From: an uncultured Gammaproteobacteria bacterium
GTDB taxonomy: Bacteria > Pseudomonadota > Gammaproteobacteria > Pseudomonadales > Pseudohongiellaceae
Reading direction: 5' to 3'
DNA length: 64,000 nucleotides
Assembly: GCA_913060695.1 (NCBI GenBank)
Contig: CAJXUA010000017.1
Location: forward strand, 1 to 64,000
The notes under the pieces were generated by a model, which made no database searches, was not told the origin of the DNA, and saw only the letters and a program-made list of their open reading frames with translations. Position 1 is the first letter of the stretch; each line of letters starts with the position of its first letter. Made by a program: the position numbers and the translations under genes. Below are positions 36,424-45,584 of this stretch, piece by piece.

Positions 36424-39400
36424 ATGAGAAAAACTTTACCGTTATTTCTTTTCTGTTGTGTTTTTGCTTCTTCCAAAGTAGCCCTTGCGCAGTCCACTTT
36501 GTTTTTTGATGACTTCGAGACTGCAGTAAACTCCGTTTGGAGCGAGAATCCAAGCCAATCCTTCCCACAACTAGTCACTAACCAGAACCGCAGCTACTCG
36601 GGAGAGCAATCAGCCCACAGTGGAACGACATCAGGCCGGGAAATCTCTTATCAAGCAGTGACCCCTGTCTCCGAGGGCCAAGTAACTCTGTCTTGGCGTC
36701 TGTTTTTAGACGATGTCACGGTCTACGACACGGCTAGCTTCTTCTTAAACTCTGGAAGCTCCTCAAGCGACCTTGGGTTCGAATTGGCGCTATCCGATCT
36801 GGTTGTGTTAGCCGCAGGTTCTCTTGACTCATCCTATGTTCCTGGAGTTGCCAGCATAGCAGGCGGTATTTGGCATGAGCTTGCCATCGTTTACGACTTC
36901 GATACGCAGCAGGCACAGTTCGTTGTGGATGGCAAACAGGTAAGGGTGGCCTCAACGCAGCTATCGACTATCGAAAGCTTTTCCTTTCGTGCAGATGATC
37001 CGCAACTGTATGTCGACGATGTAAGGCTAAGCCAAAAAATTGTTCAGGAGCCGCCCGTCAACAGCGTTGTATTCGGCGACAGTTTTGAGAGTGGCGACAC
37101 TGCCAACTGGAGCGACACCGGCACGCTCAGCCCACAAATGACTGCCTTAGCCGCGCAAGGTCATAGCGGGAATTTTTCAGTCCATGCGTCTGCGGAAACA
37201 GCCCAAGCAAGCATATTAAGAACTGAATTTTCTCCTCTATCTTCCGGGCAGGTTTCAGCCAGCTGGTGGGTCAAAATAGATGACTCGTCACTAGGGAAAG
37301 CCATATCGTTCTCATTAGGTCAAAATCTCAGCATCAGTCTTGATTCTGGCGACTCTACGCTGACTCTGGTAGCGTTGAATAATAATGACCAACTTTTCCG
37401 ACACCCATTAAGCGTTTTAGAGAGCGGCCGTTGGTATAAGCTTACGATTGATTATGATTTTGAGACCGCCAGCACAATATTCTCACTTGATGACAACACG
37501 CTCGATGAATTGACAATCGTAATAGAACCCATTGCTTTCTTCCAAATGGCATCGGCCGACGATCGAATTTACATCGACGACATTGCTATCTCGCATACAG
37601 ATCTTGGACCCGTGTATCTAGCGCCTGCTCAGATCGGACCGGTCACTTTTGTGCAGCAAAGAGGCTTCAATTTTGAATACACTCTAGAGGCAGACACTAT
37701 CCACGCCAGCTGGGAGAATATTCCTGAGGCCGATAATTATCGTCTCTATTACAACCTAACCGGGTTCGACTCACTCGAGAGTATCGCCTATCTTGAATTC
37801 GGCACACTCACCGAAGCCGAGGCTGCGCTGCCCTATGGCAGCCACTTTTTCGTCGTTATCGCTGCTTTGAAAGGCGATGAAATTCTTGTTATCTCCAATA
37901 CTCAAGAAATCGAAATAACGCCATTGAGCATAGAGTTATTGAGCACGGTAGATTTCGCGGGAAAAATGCAATTGAGCTGGAACGAAATAACGCGGATTGA
38001 CAATTACCGTGCGTATTATAGTGAGCAGCCCTTCAAAGACACGGATGGGATTGACTTCGTTGACCTAGGTACTACGACTTCATTTGAGTTCGATCTTTTT
38101 CGTGGTGCTAATTATTACATAGGGCTCACAGCAAAAGTGCCGGGTAACAACGAATCGGCTCTCTCTAACATTGAACGCGTATCTTACGGCACGTCCTCCC
38201 CAGTATTTCCACCACCGCCACCACCAAATCCAGACATTATAGACGCCTTCTCTATGTGGGGCCCTGTTGACGTCGATGAATTTGGTATTTCTTGGGGACG
38301 CCTAGTCATCCCACGCCCGCACGAACCCCGCATTCCAGTATTAGACCAATTGGAACTAAGCTTGACTGCCGGAACCGCCACAGACACGACAATCGCTGCG
38401 AATATTGTGACGATACCTGAGACTATCCGTTCTACTATTGATTACAAAAAATATTCAACCGGTGGCGTTATTGAGTATTTTCAGTTGGCGAAAGCAAATT
38501 ATTATGCAACATACAGACGGGCTTACGGTTTCACAACCGTCAGCCTAAGCCTTGGCATGGTGTTTGGCGAGCAGGACATAGGGCAGTTCATAAACTTGCA
38601 CGTTACCGCCACCGATGATTCTGGCAACAAGTACCATCTCTATACGCATGATGTTTTTGGTACTCTGTCTTGGGTCAAAGACTCCCCCTATGGACTCACT
38701 TTCCTTTCAGGAATCGCTACAGCGGGCAGCAAGAGTTATGACGGAATACCACTGCCAAGTGATCTAGCTGGGGAAATTCAAATTCAAATCTCCTACGAAA
38801 GCGTGGGTCTCACTGGAGCCGTTCGACAGGTAGTAACCGAACCGTTCTTCATAACCATCAATGCTCCCTACAAGAAACTTGATTTTGCAGGCAATGAGCT
38901 GCCAGATTCGGCGGCAACTTGGTCATGTGTAAGAGATGTGGAGTACGGCCTTGTTTGGGAGAATAAGACCAACGATGGTGGCTTAAGAGACTTTAGGCAT
39001 ACCTATTCTTGGTACAATTCAGCCTATGCAGGCAGTGCACTTTATAGGCCCTATTTGGATCCATACAAAAATTTTGCACAAAGGGGTATGGTTCCAAACT
39101 TAGGCAAATGCGCTGACACAGTGAATTGCGATACCGACAAGTTTATTACGCAAGTAAATACAGCTGGGCTTTGTGGTGCGAGTGATTGGCGACTTCCGAC
39201 CTCGTATGAACTGCGCGAAATTGTGCAAAATTCCAGTGTCGGATATCCTTGGAATCAAACTAAGTATTTACCTTATAGTCCAGATGCATGGAGCAGTACT
39301 GAAAGTATTTCAAGTGGCTCTAGGGACTGGGTTTACTATGATCGTTTTAATTCACCTGAGTTTATAGGCGAGATGCGTTTTGGCGGCGCCCAAAAAAAAC

Positions 39401-39465
39401 GGCAATACGTTAGCACTTTAATGAGCAGGCCATTAGGAGTTGTTTTGGTTCGAACATCTAAGTAG
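36424..39465 (+). CDS. Large exported protein with lectin-like, fibronectin-like and DUF1566 domains
   Basis: 1013 residues from the ATG at 36424; an in-frame TTG 12 bases upstream is less likely. Signal peptide 1-22 (V-A-L-A-Q). Two related beta domains follow (about 25-205 and 215-390; F-F-D-D-F-E-T and F-G-D-S-F-E-S starts), resembling concanavalin-like folds. Next come two short fibronectin-III-like repeats (about 405-590, each with N-Y-R-x-Y-Y), a poly-Pro hinge near 595 and a beta domain to about 820. The C-terminal DUF1566 domain has DWRLPTSYELREIV and WSSTES. Probably a cell-surface or secreted adhesin-like protein; function inferred. Confidence 0.8.
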   Translation: MRKTLPLFLFCCVFASSKVALAQSTLFFDDFETAVNSVWSENPSQSFPQLVTNQNRSYSGEQSAHSGTTSGREISYQAVTPVSEGQVTLSWRLFLDDVTVYDTASFFLNSGSSSSDLGFELALSDLVVLAAGSLDSSYVPGVASIAGGIWHELAIVYDFDTQQAQFVVDGKQVRVASTQLSTIESFSFRADDPQLYVDDVRLSQKIVQEPPVNSVVFGDSFESGDTANWSDTGTLSPQMTALAAQGHSGNFSVHASAETAQASILRTEFSPLSSGQVSASWWVKIDDSSLGKAISFSLGQNLSISLDSGDSTLTLVALNNNDQLFRHPLSVLESGRWYKLTIDYDFETASTIFSLDDNTLDELTIVIEPIAFFQMASADDRIYIDDIAISHTDLGPVYLAPAQIGPVTFVQQRGFNFEYTLEADTIHASWENIPEADNYRLYYNLTGFDSLESIAYLEFGTLTEAEAALPYGSHFFVVIAALKGDEILVISNTQEIEITPLSIELLSTVDFAGKMQLSWNEITRIDNYRAYYSEQPFKDTDGIDFVDLGTTTSFEFDLFRGANYYIGLTAKVPGNNESALSNIERVSYGTSSPVFPPPPPPNPDIIDAFSMWGPVDVDEFGISWGRLVIPRPHEPRIPVLDQLELSLTAGTATDTTIAANIVTIPETIRSTIDYKKYSTGGVIEYFQLAKANYYATYRRAYGFTTVSLSLGMVFGEQDIGQFINLHVTATDDSGNKYHLYTHDVFGTLSWVKDSPYGLTFLSGIATAGSKSYDGIPLPSDLAGEIQIQISYESVGLTGAVRQVVTEPFFITINAPYKKLDFAGNELPDSAATWSCVRDVEYGLVWENKTNDGGLRDFRHTYSWYNSAYAGSALYRPYLDPYKNFAQRGMVPNLGKCADTVNCDTDKFITQVNTAGLCGASDWRLPTSYELREIVQNSSVGYPWNQTKYLPYSPDAWSSTESISSGSRDWVYYDRFNSPEFIGEMRFGGAQKKRQYVSTLMSRPLGVVLVRTSK

Positions 39466-39500
39466 TTAAAAAGATGACTGATTGCCTGCTTCGTTTGACG

Positions 39501-39659
39501 TTGCTGACAAGTTAACTATTTTTGGTCTGAAAAGAGGGAATCGATTGCCTATTTTGCAAGCAATCGTCGTCCTAGAGAGTGCCAGTAATCAGGAATACAG
39601 ACGATTTTACTGAGATTTTGTAGATCCAGCCCAACGGCCGAAGTTAACTTGTCAGGACC
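39501..39659. mobile_element. MITE-like element, copy C
   Basis: Left end ttgctgacaagttaac and right end gttaacttgtcaggacc, 159 bp, non-coding. An internal dyad (gattgcctattttgcaagcaatc, about 39541-39564) adds secondary structure. Lies between the DUF1566 and TPR genes. Confidence 0.85.
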
Positions 39660-39711
39660 ATCGGGATATATTGTGGTCAAGTTAATGACACATCATAGAC
39701 AGGAGGGCGTC

Positions 39712-40395
39712 ATGACAACTACGTTTTCGATACGCGTACTAACCCTTTTCAGCGCCACGGCTACCGTGTTGGCCAGCGCTACAATTCATGCGCAGCCTGT
39801 CTCTCCGCTCACTATCATCGATGGTAGTTATGCTGAGCAGTGCTCCATGGCGGCGCGCAATCCGCAAGCAGCGTCCGGGATTATGATCACCGGATCGCGA
39901 GTAATCATTTCGCCCATACGGCTCTGTACGCTAGCAATACAGGAGGGTGGTGAGGCGGCGAATCGGGCAGCGAGCTATAACAATCGTGGTGTACTCCACT
40001 TTGAGGCGGCGAACTATGATGATGCCTTGGCCGATTTCACAGAAGCTGTGCATCTGGACGACACACTGACATTCGCTCACATCAATCGGGGTAATATCTT
40101 TAATCTGCGTGAACAGTGGGCGCAGGCCATCAGCGCCTTCAATCGTGCCATTGAACTGGGTATTCAGCCCAGATCGGGAAGCGTCGGGGAAACAACCGAG
40201 TCGTCGGCGTCGCGTCAGGCCAGTAAGGTACGTGAGGTCCGTGAGCTGGCGAGGGCTCATTTCAACAGGGGTATCGCCCACGAAAACCTGGAACAGCTCC
40301 GCGAAGCCTATCTCGACTACCTCAGGGCATCGCAACTGGCACCCGAATGGGAGGAGCCGCACAAGGAGTTTGAGCGCTTCGAAGTTGTAAGGTGA
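39712..40395 (+). CDS. Exported tetratricopeptide-repeat protein
   Basis: 227 residues from the ATG at 39712 with GGAGG 7 bases upstream; an earlier start lacks a ribosome site. Signal peptide ends A-T-I-H-A-Q. TPR-type helices begin near residue 85: A-A-S-Y-N-N-R-G-V-L-H-F-E-A-A-N-Y-D-D-A-L-A-D-F, a second unit F-A-H-I-N-R-G-N-I, and a third after a Ser-rich linker. It should be a periplasmic protein-protein interaction module; partner unknown. Confidence 0.85.
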   Translation: MTTTFSIRVLTLFSATATVLASATIHAQPVSPLTIIDGSYAEQCSMAARNPQAASGIMITGSRVIISPIRLCTLAIQEGGEAANRAASYNNRGVLHFEAANYDDALADFTEAVHLDDTLTFAHINRGNIFNLREQWAQAISAFNRAIELGIQPRSGSVGETTESSASRQASKVREVRELARAHFNRGIAHENLEQLREAYLDYLRASQLAPEWEEPHKEFERFEVVR

Positions 40396-40404
40396 TGAAT
40401 CGTG

Positions 40405-40440
40405 GGTACTGACAAGTTAACTCTCTGAATTCGCGAAAAT
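40405..40440 (+). repeat. MITE family left end (copy D)
   Basis: ggtactgacaagttaact followed by ctctgaattcgcgaaaa, which matches the left subterminal part of copy F (44762) and of the end at 49463. The partner right end of the same subfamily is at 41803-41857, so rdgC lies between the two. Confidence 0.75.
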
Positions 40441-40444
40441 CCAC

Positions 40445-40494
40445 GGAATCAAGGAACCTGACCCCTTGATTCCTTCCTTGATTCCTTGATTCCC
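40445..40494. repeat. GGGGTCAGGTTC-family repeat
   Basis: ggaatcaaggaacctgaccccttgattcc plus extra TTGATTCC units. It runs into the rdgC stop codon at 40494, placed like the repeat that abuts the nuclease-family gene at 34766. Confidence 0.8.
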
Positions 40495-41414
40495 TAGCCG
40501 TCATCGCCTACACAGCCAATAGCACCAAAGGCGGCGGCGAACGACTTCATAAATTTACTTATCTCTAGGCTCATAATGGCAAAGTCTTGGTCAAATTGCT
40601 GAGCCGCACTTTCCGCATCAGACTCTTCTGCTTTCTCTAGGATCATATCTTCGAACTTAAGACGTGAGATGCTCAGATCGGCACCGATGACACAGCTCAA
40701 GGTGTCGTTCCAGAGAACCCCTAGCTTCTTCACCTGTTTGCCGGCACTTAGATGCGCCTGAATCTCTTCAGTGGCTAAATCCTGCCCCTTGCAGCGCACG
40801 ACATTGCTATCTTCCATAGGATTAAACAGCTCAACCTCTTGGTTGATGCTAAACCCTTCGGCGGCATTCTGCTGCTCGACCCAACGCGTCATGATATCGC
40901 CAGGCGCCACTTTGGCGACAGGCAAGGTCACAGAGAGGGTTTCAAGGCTTTCGCGAAGAGTATTGATGAACTCCTCAGCGACAGTCGCACTGCTAGTATT
41001 AACAATGAACAAGTCTTCTTTAGAGGCGATATACCCATAAACTTTGCGTGTACGAGAAAAGGCGCGAGGCAACAACGTGGCAATCACGTCATCCTTGAGC
41101 TGTAGCTTCTCTTTGCGGGAGATCTTGCGCGCTTGCCTCTCTTCGATCTCTTCTACTTTTTCCGCTAGCACTTCATTGACCACTGACGCAGGCAGCAGCT
41201 TCTCATCTTTGCGCATACACAGCATGATGTAGTTGCCTACCGAATGCGTTAGTAACTCCCCTTCTTTACCCAATGGGCTTACCCAGCCTGTACGGCTTTT
41301 CCCGTAATTTTCGCCTTCAATAAAGGCTTGGGAAAGGAGTTTTTCTTCAAGCGCTTCAGCGCTGTGGGCGAAAGGCTTACTAAAACAGTAGAAACGAATA
41401 TTTCTAAAGAACAT
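40494..41414 (-). CDS. rdgC: Recombination-associated protein RdgC
   Basis: 306 residues, full length for RdgC. Begins M-F-F-R-N-I-R-F-Y-C-F and shows the family landmarks GKSRTGWVSPLG, KLLPASVVNEVLAEKVEEIE and K-x-L-x-x-D-V-I-A-T-L-L-P-R-A-F. RdgC forms a DNA-encircling dimeric ring that modulates RecA. It is normally a core gene with little synteny to mobile DNA. Here it is flanked by a MITE-type left end (40405) and a right end (41857), with a PepSY fragment behind it. Confidence 0.95.
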   Translation of the reverse strand: MFFRNIRFYCFSKPFAHSAEALEEKLLSQAFIEGENYGKSRTGWVSPLGKEGELLTHSVGNYIMLCMRKDEKLLPASVVNEVLAEKVEEIEERQARKISRKEKLQLKDDVIATLLPRAFSRTRKVYGYIASKEDLFIVNTSSATVAEEFINTLRESLETLSVTLPVAKVAPGDIMTRWVEQQNAAEGFSINQEVELFNPMEDSNVVRCKGQDLATEEIQAHLSAGKQVKKLGVLWNDTLSCVIGADLSISRLKFEDMILEKAEESDAESAAQQFDQDFAIMSLEISKFMKSFAAAFGAIGCVGDDG

Positions 41415-41471
41415 GTGCGCACATCCAAAAGCTTGCAGAATCAGGGGGCGAGATTCTACTGCAAAGCACCC

Positions 41472-41640
41472 TCAGTGACGATGCCAAATTCGCAGCAATT
41501 TGGCTGGCCTGCGTTTACGCCACCAGATATAGAGGCCTGTCACGAACAAGATTGCCGGCAGGAAGCCGCTGATAAACACGAGTATCGGCCCTACCAGCCC
41601 AAGTGCATCACCGTTGTGCAGCGGGAAGAAGCAATTGAGC
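41472..41640 (-). pseudogene. C-terminal remnant of a PepSY-associated membrane protein
   Basis: Minus-strand translation gives L-H-N-G-D-A-L-G-L-V-G-P-I-L-V-F-I-S-G, then LPAILFVTGLYIWWRKRRPA, ending at a TGA (41472-41474). This is the last helix and tail of PepSY_TM proteins, which are linked to siderophore or copper reduction. The rest of the gene, upstream on the minus strand, is missing. It is a relic and explains why plus-strand frames here look odd. Confidence 0.75.
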
Positions 41641-41802
41641 ATCACAGTGCCAGCCGACTTGTCTCGGCCATCCCATACATTGAGCAGCGCACAGTCGTCG
41701 CGTGCGTCGGGTTAAGTACGGGAACTATTCTTGAACCTATCGGTGGTAGAGCCAGAAAGTGTATTGGAGGATTTCGGCTGGGAAACGATGGCGCTTGAAC
41801 AG

Positions 41803-41857
41803 TTTTGATTGAGTCATGCGTCGGATACTGACAGATTGCGAATTCACTTGTTAGTAC
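41803..41857 (-). repeat. MITE family right end (copy E)
   Basis: ttttgattgagtcatgc...tactgacagattgcg...acttgttagtacc; the first part matches the right subterminal region of copy F (gattgagtcatgc at 44868). The terminal repeat has drifted (attcacttgttagtacc). Confidence 0.7.
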
Positions 41858-41865
41858 CATATGTC

Positions 41866-42369
41866 TCAATATATGTCGCCATTTATCGCGAGCTGGGTTA
41901 GATACAGCCGCATATCAAGTTCAAGCTGGTGGTAGTCGCTGGACATATGACAACAGAGTTTGTAAAAGGCTTTGTTATGGCCCTTTTCTTTTAAATGGGC
42001 TAATTCATGAACAATAATCATCCTTAGAAATGGTTCTGGACATTTCCTAAAAACATCACTAATTCTGATTTCATTTTTGCTCTTCAGTTTGTTTCCTTGA
42101 ACCCTGGAAACAAATGTATGTAGCCCTAGTGCGTTGTTAATCACGTGAATTTTTGGGTCATAAATCACCTGACTTAGCGGTGATGACTTTTTTATGTATT
42201 GGTTCTTTATTGCTACAGCGTACTCTCGCAGCAATTTGTCACTCACAAAATTGTGTGTTGTGGTGTATTTTTTTAGCAGGTAATCTGCCAGGTTGCCTTG
42301 CTCTATAAGTTGTATCGCTTGGTCTTTTATCTGCTGAGGATAGCTTGAAATATATTTTAAAGTGGACAT
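41866..42369 (-). CDS. YgjP-like zinc metallopeptidase-domain protein
   Basis: 167 residues. I-I-V-H121-E-L-A-H125-L-K-E-K-G-H131-N-K-A-F-Y is the HExxH zinc-protease signature with the third His, as in YgjP/DUF45 and SprT-like proteins. The segment before it (IRISDVFRKCPEPFLR) matches the family strand before the helix. Cytoplasmic, no signal. Function in this family is not established. Near-full length for a short YgjP. Starts just beyond MITE end E. Confidence 0.8.
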   Translation of the reverse strand: MSTLKYISSYPQQIKDQAIQLIEQGNLADYLLKKYTTTHNFVSDKLLREYAVAIKNQYIKKSSPLSQVIYDPKIHVINNALGLHTFVSRVQGNKLKSKNEIRISDVFRKCPEPFLRMIIVHELAHLKEKGHNKAFYKLCCHMSSDYHQLELDMRLYLTQLAINGDIY

Positions 42370-42403
42370 TGTCTAGCCATCTAGTTTGATTGACATAACT
42401 TCT

Positions 42404-42741
42404 TTATCTGACGAAATTAAGTGATGTTCGGTGATAAGTTACCGTAATAGGGTATTTAGGCTCATGCGATAGTTTACATCGATTTTTGGCGTACTTCGTC
42501 GTATCGTGAATTGTTTCAGGGATAAGCTCTCTATGAGCCACACCGTCTTGATCGACGGCACGCCATAGGTAATGCCGCTCCCCTTGGATCTTCAAGAATA
42601 CCTCGTCTATATAGAACGCGTCTCCGTATCCGCTATGCTTTCTTCTCTGTCGTTGAGCGTACTTAGATCCGAACTTGTTGGACATAGGCGTATAGCTTCG
42701 TAGCTCACTTCAATACCACGCTGAGAGAGTTGTAATCCCCC
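42404..42741 (-). pseudogene. IS6-family transposase relic with frameshift and internal deletion
   Basis: The 93-residue reading contains the IS6 core G-Y-G-D-A-F-Y-I-D-E-V-F-L-K-I and H-Y-L-W-R-A-V-D-Q-D-G. This then jumps straight to V-A-H-R-E-L-I-P-E-T, losing about 40 residues with the second catalytic Asp. Upstream, in another frame, L-S-Q-R-G-I-E-V-S-Y-E-A-I-R (about 42690-42741) is the N-terminal helix-turn-helix part, so a frameshift separates them. Clearly dead. A second relic lies at 49545-49640. Confidence 0.85.
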
Positions 42742-42757
42742 CTAGAATCCGTGGTAC

Positions 42758-43033
42758 TTATTTTTTACCTACAAACCCAGCCAGAAACTTACTAAACGGC
42801 ACGATATTGCCGTCCATGTACGAGTGGATATATACAAAAATGAAGTGTCCCAGTACAACGCGAACGGCTGCTTCTTTTTCCCGCAGCATATCCATCAAAG
42901 CAGGCATGGCATCCCGCACGGCATCAGGCTTCTGCGGTACATGCATAGAGCGCCGAATGAAAACGTCACCACTACGATAACCTGCCAAATCGCTGGCCTT
43001 CAGAATACCAGCCGTCACACTGGGTGCAAACAT
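42758..43033 (-). pseudogene. Fic-domain protein fragment
   Basis: 91 residues: G-Y-R-S-G-D-V-F-I-R...V-P, then V-V-L-G-H-F-I-F-V-Y-I-H70-S-Y-M-D-G-N. These match the middle of Fic-family AMP-transferases, whose active motif is HPFxDGNGR. Here the motif breaks after D-G-N and continues I-V-P-F-S-K, losing the Gly-Arg that bind phosphate. N- and C-terminal parts are missing. The fragment is non-functional as Fic; it borders the IS6 relic. Confidence 0.75.
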
Positions 43034-43377
43034 CTCACAGTACCAGTCTCTATGGTCAGCACTAATGACTTCGCCAGCATTAGCGCCGCACTATTTGTAG
43101 TTTATTATGTTGCACCATTTTTAGTTTATGCTGTCGATTAAAAGGATGCTTTTATGGGTAATCTAAGTATCAATATACCGCATAGATTAAACTGCCGGCC
43201 TGAAGTCTAAGGTGTTTAGTAGGAGATACCAGAGAAGCCCTATGCTTAATTACGAATGGCTAAAAGTAGTCCCGCTATAGAGCAAAGCTGTAAGGCGGGC
43301 TAGACAAGATCTCATGCAGACGCTACCTTTTGCCCCTCTATAAACCCCAGTGTTATCTACAAAAAACGGGATTCTTA
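43034..43377. other. Intergenic 344 bp before the M24 gene
   Basis: AT-rich. Contains an imperfect hairpin cccgctatagagcaaagctgtaaggcggg (about 43270-43298). No gene seen; presumably holds the promoter of the M24 peptidase gene. Confidence 0.45.
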
Positions 43378-44751
43378 ATGAAATTGTCCATGCCGTTAGC
43401 CGCTCTGTTTTTCACGCTTGTGTTCGCCGCCCCGGTTCAGGCTCAGGCACCTGTCTACGTGCCGGCATCCAGCCCCGCTCGCGTGCACGCGCTGCCCACC
43501 CTGCGCGAGCAGGCGCTTGAGCAGCAGGCCTGGCTTGAGGCACGGCTTAATCGCGTGTTGCCGACGCTGATGGCTGAGTACGACGTGGATATGTGGATAG
43601 TGTCGATGCGCGAGTATGCCGAGGACCCGGTGTTCTGGTCTATCACATCGCCCACGACCTTTGCAGCGCGTCGCCGCTCCATCTACGTGATGACGCTGCA
43701 GCCAGACGGAAGCGTCGAGCGGCTCGCGCTCGGCGGTAGCAGTCAGGGCGGGGTGTTTGAAGCCTTCCGCTCAACCCGGCCCGCGCCAACGCAGGCTACC
43801 AGCGAACTGGTCGGTGACGAACAGTGGCGACTGCTGCGTGAATTGATCGAAGACCGCGACCCGCGCAACATTGCACTTAATATCGATCCAGAATGGGCGT
43901 TTTCGGATGGCCTGCACGCCGGCGAGCGTGAAGCGCTCGAAGAGGCGCTTGGCCCATATGCTGACCGTGTGGTGCGCGAGCCACGCTTGGCGATAAATTA
44001 CATTGCCCTGCGCCTGCCTGAGATGATGCCGCGCTACCGCAAGATCATGGAGACCGTGCACGCCGTCATCTCACAAGCCTTCTCCAACGCGGTGATCACC
44101 CCCGGCGAAACCACTACCGAGGATGTGATCTGGTGGATGCGCCAGCGCGTGCAGGAGCTGGGTTATCAGGTGTGGTTCCAACCCTCGGTGGATGTGTCAC
44201 GCCAAGGTGAAGGCCGCATCAGCGGCGACACCGTCATACAGCCCGGTGACTTACTGTGGACAGACTTCGGTGTGATCGCCATGAACCTGCACACCGATAC
44301 ACAACATCTTGGCTACGTGCTAAAGCCCGGCGAGACCCAAGCGCCAGCCGGTCTGCAGCAATGCATAGCGGATTCCAATCGCATGCAAGAGATATTGCTA
44401 GAAGAGATGGAGCCGGGTCGCACAGGCAATGAGATTCTCGCAGCGACGCTGGCGCGCATAAGCCGCGAAGGTATTACCGGCACCGTGTACACCCATCCCA
44501 TCGGTGACCACGGCCACGGTGCCGGGCCAATGATCGGGCGCTGGGATGCGCAGGAAGGCGTGCCCATTCGAGGCGACGCAGTGCTATTAGCATCGACCTG
44601 GCACTCTATCGAACTGCAGGCCACGCGGACTATTCCCGAGTGGGGCGGTGAACCCGCGAACTGCAGGCAGGAAGAAGAGGCTTATCTGGATGCTCAAGGC
44701 GAGCGCCATTGGGTGTATCGCCGCCAAACAGAGTTTCATTTGGTTTGGTGA
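43378..44751 (+). CDS. Exported M24-family (Xaa-Pro aminopeptidase-like) protein
   Basis: 457 residues from the ATG at 43378; an upstream start gives no signal peptide. Signal ends A-P-V-Q-A-Q. An N-terminal creatinase-like domain (about 40-215) is followed by the pita-bread domain. Metal-ligand candidates: D in WTDFGV, D in LHTDTQHLGYV, H in HPIGDHGHGAGP, and two Glu toward the end (S-I-E-L-Q, Q-T-E-F). The usual first DxG motif is W-T-D-F-G. Codon use is distinctly GC-richer than the flanks. Periplasmic peptidase likely, substrate unknown. Confidence 0.85.
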   Translation: MKLSMPLAALFFTLVFAAPVQAQAPVYVPASSPARVHALPTLREQALEQQAWLEARLNRVLPTLMAEYDVDMWIVSMREYAEDPVFWSITSPTTFAARRRSIYVMTLQPDGSVERLALGGSSQGGVFEAFRSTRPAPTQATSELVGDEQWRLLRELIEDRDPRNIALNIDPEWAFSDGLHAGEREALEEALGPYADRVVREPRLAINYIALRLPEMMPRYRKIMETVHAVISQAFSNAVITPGETTTEDVIWWMRQRVQELGYQVWFQPSVDVSRQGEGRISGDTVIQPGDLLWTDFGVIAMNLHTDTQHLGYVLKPGETQAPAGLQQCIADSNRMQEILLEEMEPGRTGNEILAATLARISREGITGTVYTHPIGDHGHGAGPMIGRWDAQEGVPIRGDAVLLASTWHSIELQATRTIPEWGGEPANCRQEEEAYLDAQGERHWVYRRQTEFHLVW

Positions 44752-44761
44752 TTCAATAGGA

Positions 44762-44917
44762 GTATCGACAAGTTAACTCTCTGAATCCGCTAAAAACTAA
44801 ACAATTCTAGTTCTACGCGGCAACTGCACTTTCCCAAGAGGAATCGGTGAGGTTTAAGCATTTTTGATTGAGTCATGCTCCGAATTCTGGCGAATTGGGA
44901 GTTAACTTGTCAGTACC
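44762..44917. mobile_element. MITE-like element, copy F (best-defined)
   Basis: 156 bp. Left end gtatcgacaagttaactctctgaatccgc, right end gattgagtcatgc...gttaacttgtcagtacc. Terminal repeats of about 17 bases, no open frame. Its left part matches end D (40405) and the end at 49463; its right part matches end E (41803). Confidence 0.85.
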
Positions 44918-44965
44918 AAAATCATAACGTCCGATTCTATTTCTTAAATTTTTTTCAAAATCTTT

Positions 44966-45463
44966 CTAAGCTTTTGTGAAAGGACCAATACGGACTAAGG
45001 ACTCCGAATCGTGCGCCCCCTCAAAATGTTTATCTTTATCCAACCATGGCGTGGAATTGCACGGCACGCCCATTTTCCTAGCCAGACTTTCGAAAAGGGC
45101 CCATGACCCTTGGTTAGCACTGGTAATCGTGGTTTCGAGAAAGCGGATTTTTTCGCAGACTGGGCGAGCTAGAATCTCCGCTAGCATGCGTGAGGCCAAC
45201 CCCGAGCCCCGTGCCTCTTCTGCCACCGCCACTTGCCAGACAAACAAGGTATCTGGATGTTTGGGTTGCACGTACCCTGAGATAAAACCAACGATATGAT
45301 CAGACTCGGCGATAACGGATGTGTCAGCGAAATGGCCACACTGGAGAATATTACAATAAGTGGAGTTGGTATCCAGTGGTGGACAGCGCTCGACAAGTCG
45401 CCAAACGCCTAAACCATCTTCGAGTACCGGCGAACGCAACGTAATATGCTTTGAATGTGTCAA
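44966..45463 (-). CDS. ectA: Diaminobutyrate acetyltransferase, orphan
   Basis: 165 residues, normal EctA length. GNAT fold with EctA-specific blocks: the start I-T-L-R-S-P-V-L-E-D-G, V-E-R-C-P-P-L-D-T-N-S-T-Y-C-N-I-L-Q-C, H-F-A-D-T-S-V-I-A-E and the acetyl-CoA loop E-E-A-R-G-S-G-L-A. EctA acetylates L-2,4-diaminobutyrate at the gamma nitrogen, the second step of ectoine synthesis. Neither ectB nor ectC is adjacent; the neighbours are a MITE and a GTPase operon. Possibly transferred alone or complementing a distant locus. Confidence 0.92.
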   Translation of the reverse strand: MTHSKHITLRSPVLEDGLGVWRLVERCPPLDTNSTYCNILQCGHFADTSVIAESDHIVGFISGYVQPKHPDTLFVWQVAVAEEARGSGLASRMLAEILARPVCEKIRFLETTITSANQGSWALFESLARKMGVPCNSTPWLDKDKHFEGAHDSESLVRIGPFTKA

Positions 45464-45584
45464 ATATCCTCCGAATAAATCAATGATATAACTATCATAA
45501 CTATAAGCTTAAACAACTCTCATATGCACAATTTCTAGTGCGAATTAAAGAAGCGCCACGAGCTACTGATTTCGGCCGTGGTCC

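Noticed and set aside
35857-44917. Possible integron-like array of gene cassettes separated by repeats
   Set aside because: Genes lie in both orientations, no integron integrase is present, and the GTTAAC ends do not fit the attC core consensus; a transposon-type family explains the repeats better.
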